DNA of 64,000 nt from Jiulongibacter sp024742395 (GCA_965249455.1 OZ252236.1:1488001-1552000); one strand, 5' to 3'; shown: positions 32,730 through 42,198, counted from the stretch's first letter. The notes: a model not told the origin generated them from the sequence alone. Numbers and translations: made by a program.

Positions 32730-33797
32730 TTAATCCAGGTGTTCTTTGAGGAAATCTACCCCATTTTTCCAGAGAACACCTTCTATTTCCTGATCAGTAA
32801 AGCCTCTTTTTGACATAGCCGGTGCAAGTAATTGTAAATCAGCAATTGATTTAATTTCAACAGGCGTTTGCTCATAACCAAAGGCACCATCAAGATCAGA
32901 ACCAATCATAATGTTGTTCGTATTGCCAGCCAAATGTGCAATGTGTAACATATGGTCTATCACCTTATCTAAGGTTACTTTCTTTCTCTTTGGTGTACTG
33001 TACCCTCTTATCCAATTTGGTGTTACCATCCAGGCATCAAAGGCCATTCCTATAGTGCCCTTTCTTTCAATGATTTGTTTAATCATATCATCACTTAGCT
33101 GTCTGTTATGCGGAGTAATAATTCTGCATAAGTGATGGCTGGCCCAAAGTGGCCCCTCGTATAGGTCTAAAGCATCATAAAAGCATTTATCAGATAAATG
33201 CGTTAAGTCCAGAATAATACCTAACTCCTGCACTTTCTTAAGTAACTCTTTCCCTTTTTTGGGTAGTCTGCCTTCTGAATCGGTGCCAAAGGCATGTATG
33301 CCCACTCCATAATGAGAAAGACCGATTGCACGTAATCCCTGACTATGTAAGATTTCAAGATGATCAGGAGAAACGATAGAATCTGCTCCTTCAAGAGATA
33401 AAATATAACCAATAGGTCTGAATTCTTCTTCTTTTGTAGCCCAGACTTTGAGGTGGTTTTCTAATTGACTCTTTTGGGTGATCTGAATCAATTGATTCTT
33501 TTTCTCCATTTCCTTATACCATGCCAATTGCCCCTGAACTTGTGCCCAGGCCTGTTCTTGCGAGAACCAACCTGACATCACAGATTTTGGTTTGATGAAT
33601 CTGGCAATTAATGTAGCGGTACAAAGGCCTATATTACCCCTGTGCATTTCTGGAAAGCAAACAGTTCCTTTGGCCCTGTCAGGCTTATCTGTCATGTTTA
33701 CTTCTCTTCGTCGAATAGTTTTAAGTGGTAGAGTGAGATCGCGATTCCACTCCATGGCATTCATGGCTAAGTCCAGATGGGCGTCAAATATTAACAT
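32730..33797 (-). CDS. membrane dipeptidase (peptidase M19 family)
   Basis: A 355-residue renal-dipeptidase-type zinc enzyme. Motifs are FDAHLDLA (metal His and Asp), LEGADSI, LSHYGVGIHAFGTDSEGRLPKKGKEL, LDLTHLSDKCFYDAL, ASHHLCRIITPHNRQLSD (metal His), and MIGSDLDGAFG near the end. The product hydrolyses dipeptides, often of D,L type. No signal peptide is seen, so it is probably cytosolic. It follows mtgA by one base and forms the ribBA-mtgA-dipeptidase run. Confidence 0.9.
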   Translation of the reverse strand: MLIFDAHLDLAMNAMEWNRDLTLPLKTIRRREVNMTDKPDRAKGTVCFPEMHRGNIGLCTATLIARFIKPKSVMSGWFSQEQAWAQVQGQLAWYKEMEKKNQLIQITQKSQLENHLKVWATKEEEFRPIGYILSLEGADSIVSPDHLEILHSQGLRAIGLSHYGVGIHAFGTDSEGRLPKKGKELLKKVQELGIILDLTHLSDKCFYDALDLYEGPLWASHHLCRIITPHNRQLSDDMIKQIIERKGTIGMAFDAWMVTPNWIRGYSTPKRKKVTLDKVIDHMLHIAHLAGNTNNIMIGSDLDGAFGYEQTPVEIKSIADLQLLAPAMSKRGFTDQEIEGVLWKNGVDFLKEHLD

Positions 33798-33798
33798 G

Positions 33799-34500
33799 CT
33801 ATAAATTTAGAGATTTGAGATAAGCTACACCACCTAAAGCTCTAATTTGTCTCTGAATATGTGCAGTTCTTCTTTCTACGTATGGGCCTGCATTCTTAAC
33901 TTTCCACTTTCTGGGACTTGGCAATACTGCAGCCAGTCTTGCTGCCTGGAATCGACTTAGTTTCTTAGCAGAGGTTCCAAAATAGTTTGTAGCTGCAGCC
34001 TGTGCACCAAAAACACCGGGCCCCATTTCACACACGTTTACATAAACTTCCAGTATTCGCTTTTTCCCCCAAATAAGTTCAATTAAAAACGTGAAATAGG
34101 TTTCAAGCCCTTTCCTTAGCCAACTTCTCCCTTGCCATAGAAAAACGTTTTTTGCCGTTTGTTGTGAAATAGTACTTCCACCTCTCAGTTTTCCTGATTT
34201 TTGATTTTTCTGAATAGCGTTTTTTATAGCTTTGATATCAAAACCACTATGCCCCGGGAAAAGCTGGTCTTCTGCGGCTACCACGGCAATGGCCATTTCG
34301 CCAGAGATGTTTTCCATGGGTTCCCAGTCATAATGTAATTTACCCTGACTAAACCATTGTCCTATCATGGTCATGGTTATTGGAACCGGAACAAATTTAA
34401 AAAGTAAGACAAGGCTTAATGAAATACCGAAAAAACCAAGGATGGTTTTCGAAAGAATTGAAGTTATTTTCTTCTTCAAAGTCACCTTCTTACGCCTCAT
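33799..34500 (-). CDS. mtgA: monofunctional peptidoglycan transglycosylase
   Basis: A 233-residue glycosyltransferase family 51 enzyme that polymerises lipid II. It has one N-terminal membrane anchor (about residues 15-37) and the catalytic AAEDQLFPGHSGFD motif (Glu77), then GGSTISQQTAKNVFLWQGRSWLRKGLE, and EVYVNVCEMGPGVFGAQAAATNYFG. No transpeptidase domain follows, which distinguishes it from class A PBPs. It overlaps the end of ribBA by 11 bases, so the two are coupled. Confidence 0.94.
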   Translation of the reverse strand: MRRKKVTLKKKITSILSKTILGFFGISLSLVLLFKFVPVPITMTMIGQWFSQGKLHYDWEPMENISGEMAIAVVAAEDQLFPGHSGFDIKAIKNAIQKNQKSGKLRGGSTISQQTAKNVFLWQGRSWLRKGLETYFTFLIELIWGKKRILEVYVNVCEMGPGVFGAQAAATNYFGTSAKKLSRFQAARLAAVLPSPRKWKVKNAGPYVERRTAHIQRQIRALGGVAYLKSLNL

Positions 34501-35710
34501 TCTTTAAAATTTCGTGTCCCATTTTATCTCTTTTTGTTTCAAGATATAATTGGTTATGAGGGTTAGGTGCTACCTCTAATGGTATTGTTTCTACGATTTC
34601 TAAACCGTATCCCATTAAACCGGCTCTTTTCTTTGGATTGTTAGAAAGAAGTCTGATTTTCGAAATATTCAAGTCTCTTAAGATTTGGGCTCCCACACCA
34701 TAATCTCTCTGATCAGGCTTAAAGCCAAGGTCCTCATTGGCCTCTACTGTATCTCTGCCAGACTCCTGAAGCTTGTACGCCTTTAGTTTATTTAGAAGGC
34801 CAATACCCCTGCCTTCCTGGTTCATATACAAGACCAAACCTTTTCCTTCAGCTTCTACGGTTTCCATAGCGGCATGTAATTGAGGACCACAGTCACATCG
34901 GCAAGAACCGAAAATGTCTCCGGTTACGCATGAGCTATGTACTCTAACCAGTACGGGTTCGTCATTCTCCCAATCTCCTTTTTTCAGTGCAAGATGTAGT
35001 TGATTATTATCAGTTTGCCTGAATGCCAATAATTCAAAATTCCCCCAGTCGGTGGGTAATTGTACACCTATCTCTCTTTTAATCAGTGTTTCTTCTCTGA
35101 GTCGGTGCTCAATTAGGGCTTTAATAGAGACTAGTTTAAGGTCAAACCTATCTGCCAGAAGACGTAACTCTGGCAATCTGGCCATAGAGCCGTCTTCGTT
35201 CATAATTTCTATCAGGACTCCGGCAGGTTGAAGACCCGCCATCACAGAAAGGTCAATGGCAGCTTCGGTATGTCCCGTTCTTCTTAAGACTCCGCCATCG
35301 GCAGCTCTTAAAGGAAATATATGCCCCGGTCTACCCAATTCGTCTGGATTTGTGTTTTTATCAGCCAAAGCCAAAATGGTCTTTGCACGGTCAGAAGCTG
35401 AAATTCCGGTAGTACATCCATGTCCTAAAAGATCAACAGATACTGTAAAAGGAGTGGCATGGGTAGCGGTGTTTTTACCAACCATCATTTCTAAACCGAG
35501 TTCGTCGCACCTTTGATGGGTTAAAGGCACACACATGAGCCCACGGCCATGAGTTACCATAAAATTCACCATTTCTGGAGTGATCAATTCTGCAGCACAG
35601 ATAAAATCTCCTTCATTTTCACGGTCTTCATCATCTACCACAATCACAATTTTACCATTTTTTATGTCTTCAATGGCTTCCTGGATACTATCTAACTTTA
35701 TCTCACTCAT
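34490..35710 (-). CDS. ribBA: bifunctional DHBP synthase / GTP cyclohydrolase II
   Basis: A 406-residue riboflavin enzyme. Residues about 1-200 are 3,4-dihydroxy-2-butanone 4-phosphate synthase (VVDDEDRENEGDFICAAE, HGRGLMCVPLT, TTGISASDRAKTI, GHIFPLRA, RTGHTEAAIDL). Residues about 205-400 are GTP cyclohydrolase II, with the zinc cluster CVTGDIFGSCRCDCG and YMNQEGRGIGLLNKLKAY. The usual double reaction feeds both branches of riboflavin synthesis. I saw no FMN riboswitch upstream; there is an ordinary -7 box 30 bases before the start. Confidence 0.96.
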   Translation of the reverse strand: MSEIKLDSIQEAIEDIKNGKIVIVVDDEDRENEGDFICAAELITPEMVNFMVTHGRGLMCVPLTHQRCDELGLEMMVGKNTATHATPFTVSVDLLGHGCTTGISASDRAKTILALADKNTNPDELGRPGHIFPLRAADGGVLRRTGHTEAAIDLSVMAGLQPAGVLIEIMNEDGSMARLPELRLLADRFDLKLVSIKALIEHRLREETLIKREIGVQLPTDWGNFELLAFRQTDNNQLHLALKKGDWENDEPVLVRVHSSCVTGDIFGSCRCDCGPQLHAAMETVEAEGKGLVLYMNQEGRGIGLLNKLKAYKLQESGRDTVEANEDLGFKPDQRDYGVGAQILRDLNISKIRLLSNNPKKRAGLMGYGLEIVETIPLEVAPNPHNQLYLETKRDKMGHEILKNEA

Positions 35711-35739
35711 TCTGCTCGTTCTTCCTTTTGAAATTTTTA

Positions 35740-35747
35740 CAAAGATA
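35740..35747 (-). promoter_or_regulatory. -7 box of ribBA
   Basis: TATCTTTG on the minus strand is an exact TAnnTTTG match, 29 bases upstream of the start codon. Confidence 0.5.
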
Positions 35748-35956
35748 TGTTACTTAAATGTTTTACTCCGTCGTAATAACGTTTTTTAGAACCAATTCTG
35801 TTCAAATACCGATCTATATGTGTAAATTTTGAATTAGTATTGGTTAAATAGTAAGTAATATTTCGGTTCTAAGGGATTCAGCCCTGCTTTTTAAGCTAAG
35901 ATGATCCTTTAGGCATGATTTTTGGGTTTTAGACTCTTGTAATCATAAGGCGTTAG

Positions 35957-38071
35957 ATGAAAGTAAATAATTCGACTAAGATACTATTGCTGACAGTCAG
36001 CTTTTTAAGTTTGTTTTTACAAACAAAGAGCTTTGGTCAGATTGTACCACCCAAGCCGGCCGTTTGTACTACACCGCCCGCAGGATATAAATTGGGAGGT
36101 GAGTTTTCTATGCCCGGAGCATTGTGTATGGAAGAAACTGATTCTACTGTAAACTATACTTTTACCAATGTAACAGTTGTTGAGACTGGTCAAATGAATG
36201 CGGTTTCATATTATGTGGGTCTTACTGATAATATAGATATTACTTCTTCTGCTTTTAAACCGGCAGTGGCCTCTATTCAGGGTGCTACATTTAAGGCTCA
36301 GGTAAAAGTCGGAGCAGGTGTTCATTGGGTGATTCAAATAGGGGAGAGTGCCGGACAAAAATATGTAAGCTGCAGAACGGCAGAGGTTATTCGTAAGGCT
36401 CCGCCTGTGGCAGATATTTATACTTGTAATGGTACTTCTGTAAACATGATTATTAAAAATGTGGGTGAAAACCAACACAATAAGTATCTGGTAGACTGGG
36501 GCGATGGTACGAAGGAGGTTTTTGATATTAACTCTTCTAATCCGCTACCTTTTGATCATGAGCATACATATACAGGAAACCTTTCTCAGGTTTCTTTGAC
36601 GGGTATTTATGTAAGAGGTGGTAATGATATTTGTAGAACAAAACCTGTTTTAAGAGATCCTGATGCATCAGTAGCACCCGTAATTACTTCTCTTAAAACT
36701 ACTGACGAAGGAACGGGGGTAGAGTTTGGGTTTAAAAGCTTTGAACCGGGAAAATCTTATGTAGTAGAATATTCAGAAGACAATGGTTCTGCGTACAATT
36801 GGAAAAGCCTGGGCGAAGCCAAAGATGGAACGTTTCAATCAACAGGTTTGAATAAGGGCTCAAAATATTGTTTCCGTATGATCGTAGAAGATCTTTGCGG
36901 TAACCCGGTAGAATCGAATATAGTTTGTGGTATGTCAATAGCAGGAACACTCTCCTCTTCAGAAGATGTGGCGATTAGCTGGACGTTGCCATCGAATCCA
37001 ACAGGTATCCCGCAGCAAACGCTGTTAGAAAGGGATATTGTAGGTTGTGATGTTTGTTTAACACCATTAAGCCTGAACTCAACTGTTCAGACAAGCGCAG
37101 AAGATAATAGTCTTGAATGTGGTAAAGTTTATACCTATAAGGTAACCACTCGTTATTTAATCACTGTGAATGGGCAATCAGAATTTGTTACCATTGAATC
37201 AGAAGAAATAGTAATTGATCCGCTGGATGGTACGGTAAAAATGATTCCTAATGGTGTAATAAATGCAGGTTATCCTACCAATGATGATGCAATGATTAAG
37301 CTGGTAGTTTATGATGCACAGGATGTAAATAATTATACCTATTTTCATAAAGGACCCAATGATGATGATTTTCTTCAAATTGGTACAGGGCAAAACTCTT
37401 TTGAGGATATTGCAATTCAGCCAAGTTCAGGTTCCTATTGCTATAAGTATCAGATTGAAGATGCTTGTGGAATTCAGTCTGAGCTGTCTCCTCAATTTTG
37501 TACGGTCTTCCTGAGTTATCAGGGAAATACCTTGAATTGGACAGATTACTCTTTTCCTGATAATGTTTTAACAACCGGCCCAGCTCAATATGTGGTGGAG
37601 TTATATGACGAAAATATTGGAGCCTTTCTTCCGCAATATAGAACCAATAACCTGACTCAAGCCGTTGGGCAGCTTATCTATAATGCTGAAACTCCTGTAT
37701 TAAAATTCAGGATCAGAGCACAGCAAGACCTTGATATCCCGGGTCTTACTAATTTTACCTTCCCTTCATACAGTAATACGGTCACTATGACTGTACCAGC
37801 TGATATTTTTGTACCAACAGCCTTTTCTCCTAATGGTGATGGTCAAAACGACACGTTTGAGATTAAATCAAAGTTCTTAGACAGTGCGAGCATTACCATA
37901 TTTGATCGTTGGGGTACGGTAGTTTACTCTGGTGATATTGAAAGTAAAGGATGGGATGGCACTATTCAAGGTAAAGTAGTCCCTTTTGGTACTTATAGCT
38001 ATAGAATTAAAGGTAGAAGTATGGCAGGTGATGCTTTCACTAAAGTTGGCTCTTTAACCTTACTTAAGTAA
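35957..38071 (+). CDS. large surface protein with type B gliding-motility C-terminal (T9SS sorting) domain
   Basis: A 704-residue secreted protein with a signal peptide (about residues 1-27). The body contains beta-sandwich and fibronectin-III-like repeats (PPTV-type turns, PxxSxxxxxWxxxxG stretches such as SEDVAISWTLPSNPTG), and a PKD-like segment near VDWGDGTKEVF. The C-terminal roughly 85 residues, IFVPTAFSPNGDGQND through GTYSYRIKGRSM to GSLTLLK, are the CHU_C-type domain that sorts type IX secretion cargo in type B systems. Its partner PorP/SprF-like gene is not adjacent. The function of the body is unknown. Confidence 0.9.
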   Translation: MKVNNSTKILLLTVSFLSLFLQTKSFGQIVPPKPAVCTTPPAGYKLGGEFSMPGALCMEETDSTVNYTFTNVTVVETGQMNAVSYYVGLTDNIDITSSAFKPAVASIQGATFKAQVKVGAGVHWVIQIGESAGQKYVSCRTAEVIRKAPPVADIYTCNGTSVNMIIKNVGENQHNKYLVDWGDGTKEVFDINSSNPLPFDHEHTYTGNLSQVSLTGIYVRGGNDICRTKPVLRDPDASVAPVITSLKTTDEGTGVEFGFKSFEPGKSYVVEYSEDNGSAYNWKSLGEAKDGTFQSTGLNKGSKYCFRMIVEDLCGNPVESNIVCGMSIAGTLSSSEDVAISWTLPSNPTGIPQQTLLERDIVGCDVCLTPLSLNSTVQTSAEDNSLECGKVYTYKVTTRYLITVNGQSEFVTIESEEIVIDPLDGTVKMIPNGVINAGYPTNDDAMIKLVVYDAQDVNNYTYFHKGPNDDDFLQIGTGQNSFEDIAIQPSSGSYCYKYQIEDACGIQSELSPQFCTVFLSYQGNTLNWTDYSFPDNVLTTGPAQYVVELYDENIGAFLPQYRTNNLTQAVGQLIYNAETPVLKFRIRAQQDLDIPGLTNFTFPSYSNTVTMTVPADIFVPTAFSPNGDGQNDTFEIKSKFLDSASITIFDRWGTVVYSGDIESKGWDGTIQGKVVPFGTYSYRIKGRSMAGDAFTKVGSLTLLK

Positions 38072-38100
38072 TAGCCTTTTAAACTACCATAAAGTATGTT

Positions 38101-38108
38101 TACTTTTG
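38101..38108 (+). promoter_or_regulatory. -7 box of ybaB
   Basis: TACTTTTG matches the consensus exactly, 21 bases before the ATG of ybaB. The upstream element is not clear. Confidence 0.5.
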
Positions 38109-38129
38109 TACTTCTAAAAGACAAAAGGA

Positions 38130-38474
38130 ATGGGAATATTTGATATGGCAGGCATGATGGGCAAAATGAAGGAGCTTCAGTCCAAAATGCAGGAAACACA
38201 AGAAAAGCTTGGTGATATTACCGCTGAAGGTGAGGCGGGTGCCGGAATGGTGAAAGTAGTAGCTAACGGCAAGAAAAGTTTAGTTAGTGTAGAGATAGAG
38301 CCTGAATTGCTCAATAAAGAGGAGATTGATATTCTACAAGATCTAATTGTGGCTGCTGCTAATAAAGCACTTGCTAATGCTGAGGCCAAAGCTAAGGAAG
38401 AAATGCAGGGTCTTACTGACGGACTTTTGCCTAATATCCCGGGCATGGATCTAAATTCCATGTTTAATAAATAG
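38130..38474 (+). CDS. ybaB: nucleoid-associated protein, YbaB/EbfC family
   Basis: A 114-residue small protein that binds DNA as a dimer. The start MGIFDMAGMMGKMKELQSKMQE, the coiled coil, the TAEGEAGAGMVKVVANGKKSLVSVEIEPELL block, and the C-terminal Met/Gly-rich MQGLTDGLLPNIPGM are diagnostic. The usual recR partner is not adjacent. The glycosyltransferase gene follows after six bases. Confidence 0.94.
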   Translation: MGIFDMAGMMGKMKELQSKMQETQEKLGDITAEGEAGAGMVKVVANGKKSLVSVEIEPELLNKEEIDILQDLIVAAANKALANAEAKAKEEMQGLTDGLLPNIPGMDLNSMFNK

Positions 38475-38480
38475 GACAAA

Positions 38481-39479
38481 TTGAAAGTTGCCGTAGTCAT
38501 ACTAAATTATAATGGAGTCCGGCATTTAGAAACCTATTTACCATCGGTAATTAAATACTCGGGAGATGCAGATATTTGGGTAGCTGATAATGCGAGCACA
38601 GATAACTCAATGTCATTTCTGGCAACATTGCCAAACGTTAACACCCTTTCATTAGAGGATAATCATGGCTATGCAGGGGGATACAACCGTGCTCTAGCTC
38701 AAATAAAAGCGGATGTATATGTTTTATTGAATTCTGATGTAGAAGTCAGTGAGAACTGGTTGTTGAAGTTGACTCAGCCTTTTGATTTTGACCATAAAGT
38801 TGTTGCGTGTCAGCCAAAGGTCTTGTCTTACTTAGAGAAAAGGCAGTTTGAATATGCAGGAGCAGCCGGTGGATTTCTAGATAAGTTTGGTTATCCATTT
38901 TGCCGTGGTAGGCTATTTGATACATGTGAATTGGATCAAGGTCAGTATAACTCAGGAAGTGAAATCTTCTGGGCCAGTGGGGCATGTTTAGCTGTTCGAT
39001 CCAAAGAATTTTTAGACTTTGGAGGTTTTGACGAACGTTTCTTTGCTCACATGGAAGAAATAGACTTATGCTGGCGTTTTAAGAGTGCAGGATATAGTAT
39101 TAAATACATCCCGGAAAGTGTAGTCTATCATCTGGGTGGTGGCACTTTAAAAAAGTCAAATCCAAGGAAAACGTTCTTAAACTATCGGAACGGATTGGCT
39201 TTGCTTTTTAAAAATTTACCCTTCTCAAGATTGTTTACAGTGTTACCGGTAAGGTTAATTCTTGACGGTGTTTCCGGAATTAAATTGCTGATAGATGGCA
39301 AACCATTGGATTTTGTTGCTGTACTGAAAGCACATTTTTCTTTTTATGGGATGATTCCTTATTTACTAAAGCAAAGTAAAGGGTTTGAAAGGTCAGCAAA
39401 TGGTCTTTCAAATTACTCTGTGGTATGGCAGTATTTTGTGAAGAATGTCAAAAGTTTTAAAGATTTGCCCGATGCTTAG
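38481..39479 (+). CDS. family 2 glycosyltransferase
   Basis: A 332-residue GT2 (GT-A fold) enzyme. VAVVILNYNGVRHLETYLPSV, VWVADNAST-like WVADNASTDNS, VLLNSDVEVSENWL (the metal/UDP Asp motif), and GFDERFFAHMEEIDLCWRFKSAGYSIKYIPESVVYHLGGGT are characteristic of rhamnosyl/galactofuranosyl-type transferases. The start is a TTG at 38481, the only usable codon because the upstream gene stops six bases earlier. Its end overlaps the coaE start by eight bases. Its acceptor is unknown. Confidence 0.88.
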   Translation: MKVAVVILNYNGVRHLETYLPSVIKYSGDADIWVADNASTDNSMSFLATLPNVNTLSLEDNHGYAGGYNRALAQIKADVYVLLNSDVEVSENWLLKLTQPFDFDHKVVACQPKVLSYLEKRQFEYAGAAGGFLDKFGYPFCRGRLFDTCELDQGQYNSGSEIFWASGACLAVRSKEFLDFGGFDERFFAHMEEIDLCWRFKSAGYSIKYIPESVVYHLGGGTLKKSNPRKTFLNYRNGLALLFKNLPFSRLFTVLPVRLILDGVSGIKLLIDGKPLDFVAVLKAHFSFYGMIPYLLKQSKGFERSANGLSNYSVVWQYFVKNVKSFKDLPDA

Positions 39480-40047
39480 AGTAGGAATTACAGGAGGTAT
39501 TGGCTCTGGCAAAAGCACAGTAGCCAGGATTTTTAAGCTTTTGAACGTACCTATTTATAATGCTGATATGCGGGCAAAATGGTTAATTCTCAATAAGCCA
39601 AGTGTAAAGGAAAGTATAATTGATTTATTAGGAAGTGAGGCCTACTTCCATTCAGGGGAATACAATACCACTTTTGTGGCAGGCAAAGTCTTTGAGGACC
39701 AGAATTTATTAATTAAGCTAAATCAAATTGTACATCCTGCTGTAAAAATTGATTTTGAAGAATGGTGCTTTAATAAGGAAGGGCATTATCCTTATGTAAT
39801 TAAAGAGGCAGCCATTATGAAGAATAAAATAGGTCTAGATCACATTATATATGTGTATGCCTCTGAAGATGTCAGATTGAAAAGAATACTTTCCAGGGAC
39901 CACAGAACTGTAGAAGAAATACGAAGAATTATGGAAAAGCAGTTTTCTGAAAAGGAGTTCAGATCAATTTCTGATTTTGTTATTGACAACGACTCAGAAA
40001 TGCTCATACCACAAGTACTATCTATACACAAGAAACTTATTTCTTGA
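39472..40047 (+). CDS. coaE: dephospho-CoA kinase
   Basis: CoaE phosphorylates the 3'-hydroxyl of dephospho-CoA, the last step of CoA synthesis. From the ATG at 39472 the 191-residue protein starts MLRVGITGGIGSGKST with the P-loop at about residues 8-16. It contains YNADMRAK and a C-terminal LKRILSRDH lid segment. The frame extends upstream nine codons into the glycosyltransferase gene; those were rejected. The overlap of eight bases with the preceding gene suggests coupling, and the last 11 bases overlap dnaA on the other strand. Confidence 0.93.
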   Translation: MLRVGITGGIGSGKSTVARIFKLLNVPIYNADMRAKWLILNKPSVKESIIDLLGSEAYFHSGEYNTTFVAGKVFEDQNLLIKLNQIVHPAVKIDFEEWCFNKEGHYPYVIKEAAIMKNKIGLDHIIYVYASEDVRLKRILSRDHRTVEEIRRIMEKQFSEKEFRSISDFVIDNDSEMLIPQVLSIHKKLIS

Positions 40048-41470
40048 ATTGGGTCAAAAGTTTCTTGACCGTATCTCTCATTTCAGTATTCGTATCCATT
40101 AGATCATTAACCGTTTGAATGGCATGAATTACTGTACTGTGATCTCTTCCACCAAAATTGTAGCCAATAGCCTTCAGCGAAAGGTTAGTTAATTCTTTGG
40201 CAAGGTACATGGCCACTTGTCGGGGAATTACGATGCTTCTAAGCCTGCTCTTACTTTTTAAATCGGCAATTCTAACCTGATAGTGTTCAGTGACTACCTG
40301 AACTATGCTATCAATATTCACCTCTTTCTCAGATTCAGTAATGATATGGTTTAGGGTTCTTTTAGCCAACTCCAGATCGATTGTTCTTTGTGTTAATGAA
40401 GATTGTGCAATCAGGGAGATCATCACACCTTCCAGTTCTCTGACGTTTGAGTCAATGCAATGAGCCAGGTATTCAATAACTTCAAAATCAATTTCTACGC
40501 CTTCATCATGGGTCTTTTTATGAATAATGGCTATTCTTGTTTCCAGGTCGGGGCTTTGTAAATCGGCGGTTAGTCCCCATTTAAACCGTGAAAGTAATCG
40601 ATCTTCCATTCCTTCCAAATCTCGTGGAGGTCTGTCAGATGTCATAACTATTTGTTTTCCAGACTGATGTAAATGGTTGAATATATGAAAGAAGGTTTCT
40701 TGTGTTTTTTCCTTGCCTGATAAAAACTGTACATCATCAAGAATTAAAACATCTACCTGCATATAAAATGCCATGAAATCCTGTAGGCTGTTGTTTCGAA
40801 TGGCATTGATAAATTGGCTGGTAAATTTTTCAGATGATACGTACAAAACGAATTTGTCTGCCGTGTTTGCCTTAATATGATTGCCAATGGCTTGTACCAA
40901 ATGTGTTTTGCCTAAACCTACACCACCATAAATCATTAATGGGTTAAACGAGGTAACACTTGGCTTTTCTGCTACAGCATAACTGGCCGCTCTTGCCAGT
41001 CTGTTGCAGTCGCCCTCTATAAAATTATCAAAAACATACGATCTGTTTAAGAATGACTCTGATTGGGCATTGTCTAAACCTCTTAAGACAAAGGGACTAT
41101 TGACCGTGGTAGGTTTCTCCTGTTGGTATTGTTGTTTTTGAGGAGCAGGTTTATTGGGTGCACCCAAAGAAATAGGAGGTTTGTTGTTTCCCTTATCTCC
41201 GCTATCTACTACTATTGAGTATTCTAACTGACCATCTCTTCCAAGTGAAAAGTCCAGGGCCTTTCTTAATAACTGAACATAATTATCTTCAAGCCACTCA
41301 TAAAAAAATTGGCTAGGAACTTGAATTACAAGCTTTTGTCCTGAAAGCTTGTAAGGTATGATTGGCTCAAACCATGTCCTGAAACTTTGCTCTGAGATAT
41401 TCTCACGAATTACTTTCAGGCAGTTTTTCCATACTATTTGAGCGTCATTTTCGATAGATGCAGAAATCAA
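40037..41470 (-). CDS. dnaA: chromosomal replication initiator DnaA
   Basis: A 477-residue initiator protein. Domain I is at the N-terminus (WKNCLKVIRENISEQSFRTWFEPI), domain II is a Gln/Pro-rich linker about residues 95-135, and domain III is the AAA+ ATPase with Walker A GGVGLGKTHLVQAIG and Walker B DVLILDDVQFL. Domain IV is the DNA-binding helix-turn-helix ending KAIGYNFGGRDHSTVIHAIQTV (signature GGRDHSTV). Upstream there is a perfect DnaA box. Its 3' end overlaps coaE by 11 bases. Confidence 0.97.
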   Translation of the reverse strand: MISASIENDAQIVWKNCLKVIRENISEQSFRTWFEPIIPYKLSGQKLVIQVPSQFFYEWLEDNYVQLLRKALDFSLGRDGQLEYSIVVDSGDKGNNKPPISLGAPNKPAPQKQQYQQEKPTTVNSPFVLRGLDNAQSESFLNRSYVFDNFIEGDCNRLARAASYAVAEKPSVTSFNPLMIYGGVGLGKTHLVQAIGNHIKANTADKFVLYVSSEKFTSQFINAIRNNSLQDFMAFYMQVDVLILDDVQFLSGKEKTQETFFHIFNHLHQSGKQIVMTSDRPPRDLEGMEDRLLSRFKWGLTADLQSPDLETRIAIIHKKTHDEGVEIDFEVIEYLAHCIDSNVRELEGVMISLIAQSSLTQRTIDLELAKRTLNHIITESEKEVNIDSIVQVVTEHYQVRIADLKSKSRLRSIVIPRQVAMYLAKELTNLSLKAIGYNFGGRDHSTVIHAIQTVNDLMDTNTEMRDTVKKLLTQFKK

Positions 41471-41524
41471 TGAGTGTAGAGGTTAATCTGTTAAACTTGT
41501 TCCCTTTTCAATAAAGAAAGGTTA

Positions 41525-41532
41525 CAAAACTA
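41525..41532 (-). promoter_or_regulatory. -7 box of dnaA
   Basis: TAGTTTTG on the minus strand matches the consensus exactly, about 55 bases before the start codon. The DnaA box lies about 100 bases further upstream. Confidence 0.5.
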
Positions 41533-41796
41533 ACAAATTGAAACGTTGAATGAGGGCAGAAAAACTTATTTTTTTTGGATAAAAAACGTCCATAAAATTT
41601 GCATCTTATTTTTGTACCAAACTTTGCTGATATATGTGGATAACTCGGTTCATTTCTCTTTAAATATTACTAAATGCTGTGTTGAAAAAAAATGAAAACC
41701 TGGTTTAAGCTGTCTAAGAATTGGCTCCAAAGCTTATACTTTATGGTATTTACACTTAAGTTTTAAAGTCATGACCGTCTTTCCTTACACTATCCT
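41533..41796. other. dnaA-atp intergenic region, candidate replication origin
   Basis: This AT-rich stretch, part of a gap of about 370 bases, has a perfect DnaA box on the minus strand (TGTGGATAA at 41635-41643), a one-mismatch box TTTGGATAA at 41574-41582 in the same orientation, and an A/T-rich tract between them. No gene is seen. Whether it is oriC or an autoregulatory dnaA promoter cannot be settled from two boxes. Confidence 0.4.
41635..41643 (-). promoter_or_regulatory. DnaA box (perfect)
   Basis: TGTGGATAA on the plus strand is the reverse complement of the canonical TTATCCACA box. Confidence 0.7.
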
Positions 41797-41804
41797 TAAG
41801 TTTG
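41797..41804 (+). promoter_or_regulatory. -7 box of the atp operon
   Basis: TAAGTTTG matches TAnnTTTG exactly, 34 bases upstream of the first atp-operon ATG. Confidence 0.45.
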
Positions 41805-41838
41805 TCTTTTAGTTTAGATGTATATAATTAGGTAACAG

Positions 41839-42198
41839 ATGTTAAGAACTGGCGTACTGATTACACTGATCGCAATTGTATTTTTTGTAGCTGACCATTT
41901 TTTTAAGATGTCATATTTTCATCCTCAAAAATGGGTGATGCTGGCTTTTTTTTCTGCGATTTCATTTTTATTTCACACCTTAATTGACCAAGGAATAAAG
42001 AATAAAGGCGATAAGTTTATACAATTTTACCTCGTAACAGTCATTGTGCGAATAATAGCCTGCATTCTTTTCGTTGCTTTTTTTCTTTTCATGGGTGTAG
42101 AAAATCAAGGACTTTTCATTCTTAACTTTTTTGTACTTTATTTATGTTTTACCTTGTTTGAAATTTTAGGTTTATATCGTAACTTGCGGCGATTTTAG
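41839..42198 (+). CDS. AtpI-like membrane protein of the ATP synthase operon
   Basis: A 119-residue protein with four predicted membrane spans (segments starting near residues 4, 33, 65 and 92) and a basic C-terminus. It occupies the position of atpI, directly before atpB, and AtpI proteins aid c-ring assembly. The sequence itself is too divergent for me to assign the family with certainty, and homologues in the phylum are usually left hypothetical. No other atp-operon gene is missing between it and atpB. Confidence 0.65.
   Translation: MLRTGVLITLIAIVFFVADHFFKMSYFHPQKWVMLAFFSAISFLFHTLIDQGIKNKGDKFIQFYLVTVIVRIIACILFVAFFLFMGVENQGLFILNFFVLYLCFTLFEILGLYRNLRRF

Noticed and set aside
35711..35956. 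FMN riboswitch upstream of ribBA
   Set aside because: No conserved RFN-element segments were seen; only an ordinary -7 box lies upstream of the start.
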